Assembly (NCBI RefSeq): GCF_013294065.1 | Contig: NZ_JABSNM010000003.1 | Location: 33,252 to 97,251, forward strand | DNA from: Sphaerotilus uruguayifluvii | Lineage (GTDB): Bacteria > Pseudomonadota > Gammaproteobacteria > Burkholderiales > Burkholderiaceae_C | Direction of reading: 5' to 3' | Length of the DNA: 64,000 nt | Shown here: in pieces, positions 35,616-45,258 of the stretch | Numbering within the stretch: the stretch's first letter is position 1 | Layout of the letters: each line of letters begins with the position of its first letter | Notes under the pieces: generated by a model | Told to the model about the DNA's origin: nothing | The model's database searches: none | Seen by the model: the letters and a program-made list of their open reading frames with translations, nothing else | Translations under genes and position numbers: made by a program

Positions 35616-36215
35616 ATGAGCTCCGCCCCCCTCCTCCCCGTCCCCCTCGACCGCGCCTACCGCCTGCTCAACCACGGACCGGTCACGCTGGTCAGCAGCG
35701 CCCACGCCGGGCGCGACGACGTCATGGCCGCCGCCTGGGCGATGCCGCTGGACTTCATGCCGCCGAAGGTGGTGGTCGTCATCGACCGCAGCACCTTCAC
35801 CCGCGAGCTGGTCGAGGCCTCGGGCGAGTTCGTGCTGAACATTCCGTCGAGCGCGCAGGCCGCCGCCGTGCTGACGGCCGGATCGGATTCGGGACGCGAG
35901 CAGGCCGACAAGATCGGTGCCTGCGGCTTCGAGCGGCTGGCGGCCACGCAGGTGGGCGCGCCGCGGATCGCCGGCTGCCTGGCCTGGCTGGAATGCCGCG
36001 TGCTGCCCGACGCCGAGAACCAGCGCCGGCATGACCTGTTCATCGCCGAGGTGGTCGCCGCGCAGGCCGATGCGCGGGCGTTCCGCGACGGCCGCTGGCA
36101 TGTCGACGACACGCCCGGCAGCACCGTGCCGCGCACGCTGCACTACGTCGCCGGCGGCGCCTTCCTGGAGACGGGGCGGGCGATCGAGGTCAGCCACCGC
36201 GCCATGTCCGCCTGA
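35616..36215 (+). CDS. Flavin reductase-like FMN-binding split-barrel protein
   Basis: A 199-residue protein: GPVTLVSSAHAGRDDVMAAAWAMPLDFMPPKVVVVIDRSTFTRELVEASGEFVLNIPS is the classic start of the DIM6/NTAB flavin reductase fold, followed by ADKIGACGFERLAATQVGAPRIAGCLAWLECRV. It may bind FMN and reduce flavins or small substrates. The ATG at 35616 fits the family start; a longer frame from 35499 is not supported. Its 3' end overlaps the convergent phosphatase gene by 73 bp. Confidence 0.87.
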   Translation: MSSAPLLPVPLDRAYRLLNHGPVTLVSSAHAGRDDVMAAAWAMPLDFMPPKVVVVIDRSTFTRELVEASGEFVLNIPSSAQAAAVLTAGSDSGREQADKIGACGFERLAATQVGAPRIAGCLAWLECRVLPDAENQRRHDLFIAEVVAAQADARAFRDGRWHVDDTPGSTVPRTLHYVAGGAFLETGRAIEVSHRAMSA

Positions 36216-37414
36216 CGCGCGACAAGCCGCTCGGCCAGCGCAGGACGGCCGCCCTCGGCGGCGACCGTCTCGCGGATGCGCTCCGGCGCGATCGCGACGA
36301 CGACGGCGATCGCCTCGCGCAGCGCCGCCGCGTCCATGTCGCCGAACAGGCGCACCGCGTGCGGGTTGCCGGGGTCGGTGCGCATCAGGTCGAGCTCGCC
36401 GACCCGGTCGCCGAAGGCGCGGCCCTTGGGCTCGCCCTGCGCCCGGAACTCGAGCGCGCCGCCGACGTCGAGCGTCAGCACCGTGCCGTCCTGCGCCGAC
36501 ACGCCCTGGTTGTCGCCGGCGAAGCCGGCCGCGTCCCAGTTGGCCGTCCAGGCGTGCACCCCGAACCATCGCTGCGCCTGGCGGCGCTCGGCCTCGGTGA
36601 AGCGCGCGACCGGCCGGCGCTCGAGCGGCGTCCAGACGGTGGCGACCTGATCGGGCGCGCGGGTCGGCACGTAGCGCAGCGTCGGCGCGCCGGCGAGCCG
36701 GTACAGCCGCGCCGCCAGCCGCTCGTTGCGCGCATGCTCGGGCGACTCCAGCGTCTTGACGTGGAAGCACCGGCCCGCGTCGTCCTCGAAGACGCCGCCG
36801 GGGTGGCTGCCCGTCGACGCGCCGACCCGGCGCATCGACGCGACGTCGATCGCGTCGTCGTCGGCGACCACGCCGGTGGCGCGCACCAGCGCGAGCTGGC
36901 CCGGCGTCTCGATCGCGCCGGGGCGGGCGCGGCGCACCTCGCGCACCGCCTGCTCCGGCGGCAGCCCCAGCTCGGCCAGCAGCCGCGCGGCGATCATGCC
37001 GGCGCGACCCAGCCCGCCCTTGCAGTGCACCAGCACGTCGTCGCCGCCGCGCAGCAGGTCGCGGATCTCCGGCCCGCGCGCCTGCCACTGGCGCTCGAAC
37101 AGCTCGGTGGGCACCGAGAAGTCGGCGATCGGCAGATGGCACCAGCGCATGCCGCGCCGCTGCACCTCCAGGCCGAGATCGGGCACGCGCAGCGCGACCA
37201 GCTCGGCCGGCTCGACCAGCGTCAGCACCAGGCGCGCGCCCCAGGCGGCGATCGCGTCCAGGTCCGTCGCCAGGTCGCGCTCCCAGCGGCCGGTCATCGC
37301 GAAGCGGTCATGCTTGCCGGGACAGAAGGTGATGCCGATGCGCCCGTGCGCCGCGCTGGCGCGCACCGGGGCGATCTGCAGCGGATGGGACTGGCTGGTC
37401 CGGGCCTGGGACAT
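36143..37414 (-). CDS. Dual-specificity phosphatase fused to a HipA/PI3K-like kinase domain
   Basis: A 423-residue two-domain protein. Residues about 20-185 are a cyclin-dependent-kinase-inhibitor-type phosphatase: general-acid loop LPIADFSVPT and the P-loop VHCKGGLGRAGMIAARLL (CX5R). Residues about 205-400 look like an atypical kinase: SHPGGVFEDDAGRCFHVKTLESPEHARNERLAARLYRLAG (glycine turn, Lys, Glu), the catalytic-loop-like TANWDAAGFAGDN and the metal-binding LTLDVGGALEFRA. The kinase assignment is by pattern only. Neighbours give no obvious substrate. Confidence 0.78.
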   Translation of the reverse strand: MSQARTSQSHPLQIAPVRASAAHGRIGITFCPGKHDRFAMTGRWERDLATDLDAIAAWGARLVLTLVEPAELVALRVPDLGLEVQRRGMRWCHLPIADFSVPTELFERQWQARGPEIRDLLRGGDDVLVHCKGGLGRAGMIAARLLAELGLPPEQAVREVRRARPGAIETPGQLALVRATGVVADDDAIDVASMRRVGASTGSHPGGVFEDDAGRCFHVKTLESPEHARNERLAARLYRLAGAPTLRYVPTRAPDQVATVWTPLERRPVARFTEAERRQAQRWFGVHAWTANWDAAGFAGDNQGVSAQDGTVLTLDVGGALEFRAQGEPKGRAFGDRVGELDLMRTDPGNPHAVRLFGDMDAAALREAIAVVVAIAPERIRETVAAEGGRPALAERLVARQADMARWLTSIARPVSRKAPPAT

Positions 37415-37449
37415 GCGGCGCTCCTGGCAGAAAGGCAGATCCCTCCAGC

Positions 37450-38313
37450 CTAGTCCGTGCTTCCAGCCAGGAACAGCGCTGGATCAACCATCGCGCGGTT
37501 CAGGCTGACCGACCAGTGCAGGTGCGGGCCGGTCACCCGGCCGGTGGCGCCGACATCGGCCACCCGCTCGCCGGTGCGCACCCGGTCGCCGGGGCGCACA
37601 TGCTCGGCCGAGAGGTGGCAGAACATCGACAGCAGGCCGCCGCCGTGGTCGAGCCAGACGGTGCGGCCGTTGAAGAAGTAGTCGGCGACGTCGACCACCT
37701 CGCCGTCGAGCGGCGCCACCACCGGCGTGCCGGTCGGCGCGGCGATGTCCATGCCGCTGTGCGGATTGCGCGGCTGGCCGTTGAAGATGCGGCGCAGGCC
37801 GAAGGAGCTCGAGCGCGGCCCGCCCACCGGCGCGCGCATGCGCAGCGTGACCGGCAGCGGGCGGCTGAAGCGGGCGACGATCTGCGCCTGGCGCTCGCGC
37901 TCGCGCTCGTGGCGGGCCAGATCCGCGGGCGAGAGCTCGACATGGCGCGGCGCCACCGTCAGGCGCTGCTCGGCGTAGCGGTGCGGAGCCACGCGGTAGG
38001 GCAGCCGCTCGGGCGGGCGATCGTCGCGGCGCACGACGATCTCGCCGGCGCCGGGCGCGGCCGCCAGCGCCAGCCCGAGCACCGCGGTCCAGGCGATCGG
38101 GTCGCCGACCACCAGCAGCGGCACGCCTTGATGCTCGGCGCGCGGCATCTGCGCCGCCGGGCCGAGCGGGATCAGCACCACGCCGCCGGGCACCGCGTGT
38201 TCCTGCGGCAGCTCCAGCACCGCCACCGGCTGAGCGCGCGCGCCGGTCCAGCCCAGCGCCAGGCCGGCACCACCGCCCAGCGCCCGGCGCAGCCAATCGC
38301 GGCGGGCGCTCAT
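37450..38313 (-). CDS. M23-family peptidase, secreted
   Basis: A 287-residue protein with a twin-arginine-like or Sec leader (RRDWLRRALGGGAGLALGWTGARA), an Ig-like middle region, and a LytM domain: SSFGLRRIFNGQPRNPHSGMDIAAPTGTPVVAPLDGEVVDV (metal-binding H and D), LLSMFCHLS and GATGRVTGPHLHWSV (HLH). It cleaves peptidoglycan cross-bridges or acts as an activator. The start overlaps the stop of the hemerythrin-like gene (ATGA). Confidence 0.9.
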   Translation of the reverse strand: MSARRDWLRRALGGGAGLALGWTGARAQPVAVLELPQEHAVPGGVVLIPLGPAAQMPRAEHQGVPLLVVGDPIAWTAVLGLALAAAPGAGEIVVRRDDRPPERLPYRVAPHRYAEQRLTVAPRHVELSPADLARHERERERQAQIVARFSRPLPVTLRMRAPVGGPRSSSFGLRRIFNGQPRNPHSGMDIAAPTGTPVVAPLDGEVVDVADYFFNGRTVWLDHGGGLLSMFCHLSAEHVRPGDRVRTGERVADVGATGRVTGPHLHWSVSLNRAMVDPALFLAGSTD

Positions 38314-38888
38314 GCCGCGCCGCCCGGCACGCGGCGGCGCGCGGCCATCTCGGCGCCGATCGCGGCCAGCGTCTCGGCGGCGGCGGGCTGCGCGTCGATC
38401 CCCGCACGGGCCTGCGGGTAGGCGCGGCCCTCCTCCGCCTCGATGTGGCCGGCGTAGAGCGCGGCCCAGGCCTGCCGCTCGGCCTCGAGCGGGAAGTCGC
38501 GGCCCGGGCCGTCGCCCCCTTCGCCGTCCGGCGCCTCGCGCCAGAGGATCAGCGGCTCGCGCAGGCGCGCCCACAGCTGCTCCATCCGGCGGTGCTCGTC
38601 CTCGAGCGTGTCGGCCAGCGCCCGCGCCTGCGCCGCGCCCGAGGCGCGCAGCCGCGGCAGCACATGGCGCTCCTCGTCCTGGTGGTGGTGCGGCGCGGCG
38701 AGATCGAAGTAGCGCAGCACGTCGGCCGCGGCCGAGCGCGAGGCGGCGTCATGGCCCTGCGCGCGCACATGCGCGACCAGGCGCTCGAACAGCGCCAGCG
38801 TGCGCTCGACCCGCTCGTGGCAGGCCGAGAGCATCTCGAAGGGCTGCTCGAAGCCGATCGCGGGGGAATGGAAGCCGGGAAGCGTCAT
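38310..38888 (-). CDS. Hemerythrin-domain protein
   Basis: A 192-residue four-helix protein with the histidine/acid pattern of hemerythrin HHE domains: ACHERVERTLALFERL, FDLAAPHHHQDEERHVLPRL, LEDEHRRMEQLWARL and LYAGHIEAEEGRAYPQA. It likely binds a di-iron centre and senses or stores oxygen, or protects iron. It is co-transcribed with SirB2 upstream (26-bp gap) and the M23 peptidase downstream. Confidence 0.88.
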   Translation of the reverse strand: MTLPGFHSPAIGFEQPFEMLSACHERVERTLALFERLVAHVRAQGHDAASRSAAADVLRYFDLAAPHHHQDEERHVLPRLRASGAAQARALADTLEDEHRRMEQLWARLREPLILWREAPDGEGGDGPGRDFPLEAERQAWAALYAGHIEAEEGRAYPQARAGIDAQPAAAETLAAIGAEMAARRRVPGGAA

Positions 38889-38914
38889 GGAGGGATGGAA
38901 GCAGGAAGAGTCCG

Positions 38915-39301
38915 TCAGGGCAGCCAGGGCTGCTTGCCCACCGCGGTGGCGACGATCCAGCCGACGGTGGCCAGCGCCGCCAGGCCGGCCGCGGCCTGGC
39001 CCGTGCGGGTGGTCGCGCGCTTGAGCGCCACCGAGCCCAGCACGATGTAGAGCAGCAGCGCGCCGATCTTGGCCAGCAGCCACGGCGCGTGCAGCAGGTC
39101 GATGCCGCCGACGACCACCATCGCGATCGCCGCCGACAGCAGCAGCGTGTCGACCCCGTGCGGCAGCACCCGCAGGACCGTCCAGGCGGCCAGGCGCTCG
39201 GGCGCGGCCAGCCGCAGCCCCAGACGCAGCGCGAACAGCGCCACGCTCAGGCCCGCGCAGTGCACATGGATCTTCTTCAGCAGCAGATAGTCGAGCGTCA
39301 T
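38915..39301 (-). CDS. SirB2-family membrane protein
   Basis: A 128-residue membrane protein with four predicted helices: LKKIHVHCAGLSVALFALRLGL, VDTLLLSAAIAMVVVGGIDLL, LAKIGALLLYIVLGSVAL and AAGLAALATVGWIVATAV. The size and the N-terminal 'KxxHxxxAxxS' pattern fit SirB2. Function is not known; the name comes from an old link to invasion regulation in enteric bacteria. Confidence 0.85.
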   Translation of the reverse strand: MTLDYLLLKKIHVHCAGLSVALFALRLGLRLAAPERLAAWTVLRVLPHGVDTLLLSAAIAMVVVGGIDLLHAPWLLAKIGALLLYIVLGSVALKRATTRTGQAAAGLAALATVGWIVATAVGKQPWLP

Positions 39302-39323
39302 CGCGGCCTCCGAGCAGGCGGCT

Positions 39324-40058
39324 TCAGCCGGCCAGCGCCGGCTGGCGCTGCGGCGTGCGCGGATCGCGCAGGCGCTCGAGCAGGCGGTCGACGTCGAGCA
39401 CCGGATCGCCCTGCGCGTCGCGCTCCTGGCAGACCAGCGTCGCGGAGTCCGGCGCCCAGTCGACCAGCCGGCCGATGTCCTCGCGCCGCACCGCGACCTG
39501 CACGCCGACCTCGATGCCGGCGCCCTGCAGCGCGCGGATCAGCGCCGGCACCCGCGCAGGCAGCGGCCGCAGGCGCCAGACGGCGCCGGGCGTGTCCGCC
39601 GCGCCCGCCTCGAGATCGAGCAGCACCGCGCGCAGGCCCTCCGCCCGGGCCAGGGAAGCCAGCGACTCGACGCGGTCGACCGCCGTGCCGCCGGCCAGCT
39701 CGTGCACGGGCAGCGCCAGCACAGGCACCAGCGCCGGGCCGCCGCGTCCACGCTCGCGCCGGTCCAGCGTCGCCAGCAGCCGCAGCAGCGGCGCGGCCGT
39801 CGCGGCGTCGCCCAGCGGCACCGCGATGCGGTCGGCGCCGGCCTCGAGCAGCGGCTGCAGCCGCGCCTGCAGCGCCGCGGTGCTGCCGGCCTGCGGCAGC
39901 GTCACGCCGATGAGCACGCCGTCGGCCTGGTTGCGAACCTGGGTGCAGATCGCCCGCACCCGCTCGGGCGCGGCCACCTGGAGCTCCAGCCCCAGGGCCC
40001 CTGCCCGCACCGCCGCCGCCGCGTCCTGCGACGACCTCACCGCCACCTGCCAGCGCAT
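39324..40058 (-). CDS. Divergent MfnB-like TIM-barrel protein of unknown function
   Basis: A 244-residue protein. The start at 40058 is set by a perfect AAGGAGG six bases upstream; a longer frame starts at 40109. Alternating strands and helices suggest a TIM barrel: MRWQVAVRSSQDAAAAVRAGALGLELQ, DRIAVPLGDAATAAPLLRLLATLDR, LVPVLALPVHEL, LRAVLLDLEAGAA and VGVQVAVRREDIGRLVDWAPDSATLV. The first and last elements echo MfnB (22526-23239), but the Schiff-base lysine segment DLKEPS is ELQVAA here. It may be a binding or regulatory paralog. The family is uncertain. Confidence 0.6.
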   Translation of the reverse strand: MRWQVAVRSSQDAAAAVRAGALGLELQVAAPERVRAICTQVRNQADGVLIGVTLPQAGSTAALQARLQPLLEAGADRIAVPLGDAATAAPLLRLLATLDRRERGRGGPALVPVLALPVHELAGGTAVDRVESLASLARAEGLRAVLLDLEAGAADTPGAVWRLRPLPARVPALIRALQGAGIEVGVQVAVRREDIGRLVDWAPDSATLVCQERDAQGDPVLDVDRLLERLRDPRTPQRQPALAG

Positions 40059-40191
40059 GACGTCCTCCTTGCCTGTCGGTCCTTGCCTGTCGATGCGCGG
40101 ATTGTCCATGACCGGGCGCCGGAGCGCCCTGACGACCGCCTCGATATACTGGCCCGTGCCCCAGACACAGGATCACACGAGGACATCCCGC

Positions 40192-41046
<855 letters not shown>

Positions 41047-41059
41047 GGCGCGGCGCGGC

Positions 41060-41524
41060 TCACCAGCACCTGGCGACGGTCCAGCCGGGGTTGCCGCCGC
41101 TGACGCCGCGCGTGCCCGCCTGGTCCCAGGTGTAGCTGCCGCAGTTGTCGCCCGCCTGCGCGCCGGCGGGCGTGGCCACCAGCCGGTAGGTCTGGTCGGT
41201 CTGGAGCGAGAAGGACAGCGTGTAGTAGCCGCTGCGGGTCGTGGTCTGGCCATAGACCAGCACGTCCGTGGCGGCCGAGCGGCTGCCGATGCGCGCGCTG
41301 GCATAGCTGCTGCGCTCGGAGTACAGCCGCTCCATCGTCTGCCCGATCTCCATGAGCGCGGCCTTGGCCTCGCTGCGACGCGAGCTCGCGACATGCTCGC
41401 GCCAGGTCGGCGTGGCCACCGCGAAGAGCACGCCGATCACGGCGACCACGATCACCAGCTCGATCAGCGTCAGCCCGTGGACGCGACGACGGGAGGGACA
41501 GGAGGACGAAAGGGCAGCATTCAT
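41060..41524 (-). CDS. pilE: Type IV pilin-like protein PilE
   Basis: A 154-residue prepilin: leader with RRR, then HG-LTLIELVIVVAVIGVLFAVATPTWREHV (cleavage after Gly17, Glu at +5), and a globular part with DNCGSYTWDQAGTRG...GWTVARCW in which the two cysteines can form the C-terminal disulfide loop. It is the last gene of the cluster that starts with fimT and overlaps the small PilY2-like gene by 4 bp. The mature N-terminus is Leu rather than the usual Phe. Confidence 0.9.
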   Translation of the reverse strand: MNAALSSSCPSRRRVHGLTLIELVIVVAVIGVLFAVATPTWREHVASSRRSEAKAALMEIGQTMERLYSERSSYASARIGSRSAATDVLVYGQTTTRSGYYTLSFSLQTDQTYRLVATPAGAQAGDNCGSYTWDQAGTRGVSGGNPGWTVARCW

Positions 41525-41934
41525 GGCGCGCGCTCCGGAGAGTCCAGGTAGATCAGCACGACTCGCCGCGGCCGGCCGACCGCGACGAAGGGTTCGAGGG
41601 CATAGCGGATGCGCTGGCCGCGCTGCAGCGCGGCCGGGCCGGTCGGCTCGCCCGAGGCGGTGTAGACCCGCAGCTGACCGCTGTCCCAGCCCACCGGCTG
41701 GCCGTCGAGGACCAGCGTGGACCGCGCCGCGTCGACACGGACGATGACGGCGCGGGCCAGGTCGAGCCCGGCCTGCGGCGCAGGAACCGCGGCGGCGGCA
41801 CCTGCACGGCTGTCGGTCGCGCCGGCGGCCATGCCCGGGGCGAGCCGTGCCGCGCCGGCAGGCGGCAGGAGAGCCAGAAGAACCAGTCCCAGGGCCCCGG
41901 CCTGGACCGGATGCCGCGTGCGCGGCGTCGTCAT
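41521..41934 (-). CDS. Small secreted PilY2-like protein
   Basis: A 137-residue protein with a signal peptide (about 1-29) and an Ala-rich stretch. A short beta domain follows: [54 protein letters not shown], ending VVLIYLDSPERAP. The 'V.VD....TL.LDG' pattern and its place between pilY1 and pilE resemble PilY2. The assignment is tentative; it is coupled by 4-bp overlaps on both sides. Confidence 0.65.
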   Translation of the reverse strand: MTTPRTRHPVQAGALGLVLLALLPPAGAARLAPGMAAGATDSRAGAAAAVPAPQAGLDLARAVIVRVDAARSTLVLDGQPVGWDSGQLRVYTASGEPTGPAALQRGQRIRYALEPFVAVGRPRRVVLIYLDSPERAP

Positions 41935-44900
41935 TGCAGCTGCTCCCATCCGGCGCGGCCGGAAGATCTGGTGTTGCCCTGCTCGCGGATGCGCATCACC
42001 GAACCGCCCGAGGTGTTGAGCAGCTTGTCGTCGAGCTGGCGATTGCGCGAGCGGATCAGCGTCGGTGCCGTGCCGATCGAGCCGACGCGAACGCCCGAGA
42101 CATGCGCCAGACTGGCCTGCAGCGTCAGACGGTCCGCCGCGTCGACGCTGTTGTCGCCGTTGGTGTCGAACGCCGGCGAGTCGGGCCGGTTGCCGGTGAC
42201 CGGATCGAATTCCATGACCCAGCTGTCGCCCCCGTTGCTGCAGGGCTGGGTGCTGGGGATCATGGTCGTCAGGATGGTCTTGCCGTAGCGCACCGTGACC
42301 TGCGAGACGACCCGTTCGCCGGAGGCAGGCAGCGTCAGCATCCAGCCCCGCTTGGTGGAGACGTACTGGTCGAAGGTGAGCGCGGCGTCGCCGGTGTAGC
42401 GCGCCCCGGAGGGCGTGCCGACGGCGAAGGTGGTGAAGCGGTAGTCGCGGCTGTCGCCGCCGGTGGCGGTGCCCAGCACCGACTGCGTCACCAGCTGGCT
42501 GGCGGTGATCGTGCTGCCCTTGTCCCACAGGCCGTAGACGGCCTGGACCGCACCGGCCGCGCCGTCGTTCACGTCCAGATAGCGCCCGGTGCCGAAGGTC
42601 ACCATGTAGCCGCCGGACGGATGCGGCGTCACGTCCGGCACCGAGGTGACGGGCTGGCTGCTGCCGGCGGCGAACAGCGGCCGCGGGCTGGAGGGGGGGC
42701 CATAGGCGACCTTCCAGTCGGTCGGGCTGCTCGAGGACAGGTCGAACTTCCACAGGTTGCCGGCCAGATCGCCCGCATAGACGGTGTCGACGATGCCGTT
42801 GCTGCGGCTGCTGAGCGCGACGACGCCCGACAGGCCGTTCGGCGAGGTGGTGCTGCCGGCCTGCGTTCCGATGCGCGTGACCCCGCCGGTCTCGATGTCG
42901 ATGGCCAGCAGCGTGGCCACGCCGTTGCTGCTGTTGTAGCCGTTGCCGGTCAGCGCCATCCAGCGGCCGTTGGCCAGCCGGGCGATGACCGGCTTGTGGA
43001 ACAGGTGGCCCATGTCGGCATCGGTGGCGCCGATCTCCCAGCGCACCACCCGGCTGGCACGCGCCTCGGTGAAGTTGCTGGTGTCGCTGACGTCGAGCGC
43101 GTACAGGCCCTTGCCGCCGGCGCCCAGCGTGCCCAGCAGCACGGTGTGCCAGGCCGCGCCGTAGTACACGTCCCCGGCGACCGGCGAGCCGTCGACGCTG
43201 TAGCGGTGCGCGTAGCCCGGATCGGTCAGTGCGCTCAGCCGGGAGGCCACCAGCGAGGGCACGTAGGCGAAGACCTCGTCGCCGGTGGCGGCGCTGAAGC
43301 CGTGCAGCATGCCGTCGTTGGCTCCGACGTAGACCATCGCCGGCATCGCCGCGCGCTGGCGCCGGTAGGCTGCGTAGCTCTGGGCCTCGACCGCATCGCG
43401 CAGGTACAGGCCGCCGCTCGACACATGCACCGGGCCGGAGTTGACGATGTCGCCCAGCACCGAGGTGGTCCGGTTGCGGAAGGTCGGCGCGCTGCAGGCG
43501 CTGCAGTTGCGCTGCTCGCGCGACGTGTCGCCGCGCAGGTAGTTCAGCCGCAGCGCGCCCTGGCCGTCGGTGCTGCCGGTCAGGCTGGTGTTGAGCGCGG
43601 ACACCATCGCCGCGTCGATCTCGGCGGAGGTCGGCAGCAGTGGGTTGGCCGGCCAGCGGAACGGCACGCCGCGGCTGCCCAGCGCGTTCGCGCCGCGATA
43701 GCTCAGGATCTGGCGCCCGGTGTTCCAGTTCTGCAGCCCGAGCCGCTGGCCGGCATCCCAGCGCGGCGTCGTCGCCGGCGTGCCGTCGCTGCCGAGCGGC
43801 AGCGCCAGCAGCTGGCCGGACCAGTCGCCGGAGTTGAAGCGGGCCTGGTAGGCCTCCGAGCCGGAGGTCCAGGCACCGGCGTTCACCGCCACCGCCGAGG
43901 CCGCGCTGGTGCGCGCGATGATGTCGTTGCTGATGCGCTGCAGCGCCAGCGACAGCGTGGCCGAGTCGCTGGCCAGGTAGGCCTGGGTGGTGCCGCCGAG
44001 CGAGGCCATGCGGTTGAGCATCGCGATCGAGGCGGCATTGGCCACCGAGTCGCCCAGGCCGATGACATAGGTCTTCACGTCGTAGCGGCCGTTGACGGCG
44101 GTGCTGTTGGTGATGCCGACGCTGCGCAGCGCGCTGACCTGGGTGAACACGTCGCTGGCGGCCTGAGAGAAGGTCCACTGGCCGGTTGCGGCGCTGTAGG
44201 TGTTCTGCTGCTCGGCCAGCGTGTACATCGTGCCGTCGGTGCGCCCGGTCGGATTGCCGTCGGTGGCCAGCAGCACGAAGTTGCGCTGGCAGGTCTGCGT
44301 GATCGGCGTGGTCTGGCCCGCCAGGGTGTTGCCGTAGTAGCTCGCGGCCGTGCCCAGCGTGCCTGCCAGCGGCGTGAAGGTCGCGGCGTTCTTCAGCTCG
44401 GTCGAGGTCGCGCTGGACGTCTCGCTGGCCAGCCGGGCCATCAGGGCCGAGTACTGCGAGGCCGAGTCGGGAGCGACCGGCTGGTTGATGACGCCCTGCC
44501 CGGTGATGTCGTTGTTGTAGCCCCAGGCGCGGCGCAGCCAGAAGATGCGCGTGTACGGCGGCGTCTGCGGCAGGAAGCCGGCATCGGTCGGGGTGAAGGT
44601 CCAGTTGCCCAGCCCGCCCGAGAAGGCGCCGGCGGCCCAGCTCGAGCCCGCACCGCTGGAGTGACTCTGGTAGACGTCGTAGCTGGTCGTTCCGGAGACC
44701 CCTCGGCCGTAGAGCTGGGCGCCGTAGTTGCCGCCGATGTAGAGCACGTCGTTGATGTCGGCATCGTCGCCGGAACGGCCGTAGGTCAGGAAGCCGAAGC
44801 CGTTGCCGGGCTGGGGATTGGCGATGCAGCGCAGTCCGCCATTGGCAGGCGAGACACCGCCGACGCAGCTGTTGGTGTAGACGACCTGGGTATCGCTGCC

Positions 44901-45239
44901 GAAATAGTAGGCGTAGGTGAAATAGCTCGCCGGCGCCGCCGTCAGTCCGAAGCTGCCCAGGCCCCACTGGAAGACCGAGCGGTAGTTGGTGATCGCGTCG
45001 CGCAGCACCTGGCGGGCGATGTTGCCGCGCGTGCTCGGGTCATCGCCGGCGATCAGCCGGCCGGGCATCGTGCCGTCCATCGACTGCGAGTTGTCGTAGA
45101 GCACCAGCAGGTTGGGCTTGACGGAGCTGCCCAGGTAGATCGGCGCCTGCGCGAAGTTCAGCGTCTGCGCCGCCGCGCCGGTGCCCAGGGTCGCCACGCA
45201 GGCCACCCGGCAGGCCTGCAGCAGGGTTCGTGCTCGCAT
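41931..45239 (-). CDS. pilY1: Type IV pilus tip/adhesin protein PilY1
   Basis: A 1102-residue secreted protein. After the signal peptide comes a VWA-like part with the metal site YDNSQSMDG (DxSxS) and VLLATDGNPTGRTDGTMYT. The C-terminal half is the PilY1 beta-propeller (VYVGANDGMLHGFSAATGDEVFAYVPS, AGDVYYGAAWHTVLLGTLGAGGKGLYALDVSD, VYAGDLAGNLWKFDLSS). Near the end DTNGDNSVDAADRL is a calcium-binding loop. It promotes pilus extension, adhesion and mechanosensing. Length is normal for the family. Confidence 0.93.
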   Translation of the reverse strand: MRARTLLQACRVACVATLGTGAAAQTLNFAQAPIYLGSSVKPNLLVLYDNSQSMDGTMPGRLIAGDDPSTRGNIARQVLRDAITNYRSVFQWGLGSFGLTAAPASYFTYAYYFGSDTQVVYTNSCVGGVSPANGGLRCIANPQPGNGFGFLTYGRSGDDADINDVLYIGGNYGAQLYGRGVSGTTSYDVYQSHSSGAGSSWAAGAFSGGLGNWTFTPTDAGFLPQTPPYTRIFWLRRAWGYNNDITGQGVINQPVAPDSASQYSALMARLASETSSATSTELKNAATFTPLAGTLGTAASYYGNTLAGQTTPITQTCQRNFVLLATDGNPTGRTDGTMYTLAEQQNTYSAATGQWTFSQAASDVFTQVSALRSVGITNSTAVNGRYDVKTYVIGLGDSVANAASIAMLNRMASLGGTTQAYLASDSATLSLALQRISNDIIARTSAASAVAVNAGAWTSGSEAYQARFNSGDWSGQLLALPLGSDGTPATTPRWDAGQRLGLQNWNTGRQILSYRGANALGSRGVPFRWPANPLLPTSAEIDAAMVSALNTSLTGSTDGQGALRLNYLRGDTSREQRNCSACSAPTFRNRTTSVLGDIVNSGPVHVSSGGLYLRDAVEAQSYAAYRRQRAAMPAMVYVGANDGMLHGFSAATGDEVFAYVPSLVASRLSALTDPGYAHRYSVDGSPVAGDVYYGAAWHTVLLGTLGAGGKGLYALDVSDTSNFTEARASRVVRWEIGATDADMGHLFHKPVIARLANGRWMALTGNGYNSSNGVATLLAIDIETGGVTRIGTQAGSTTSPNGLSGVVALSSRSNGIVDTVYAGDLAGNLWKFDLSSSSPTDWKVAYGPPSSPRPLFAAGSSQPVTSVPDVTPHPSGGYMVTFGTGRYLDVNDGAAGAVQAVYGLWDKGSTITASQLVTQSVLGTATGGDSRDYRFTTFAVGTPSGARYTGDAALTFDQYVSTKRGWMLTLPASGERVVSQVTVRYGKTILTTMIPSTQPCSNGGDSWVMEFDPVTGNRPDSPAFDTNGDNSVDAADRLTLQASLAHVSGVRVGSIGTAPTLIRSRNRQLDDKLLNTSGGSVMRIREQGNTRSSGRAGWEQLQ

Positions 45240-45258
45240 CACGGTTCTCTCGCTCTTC

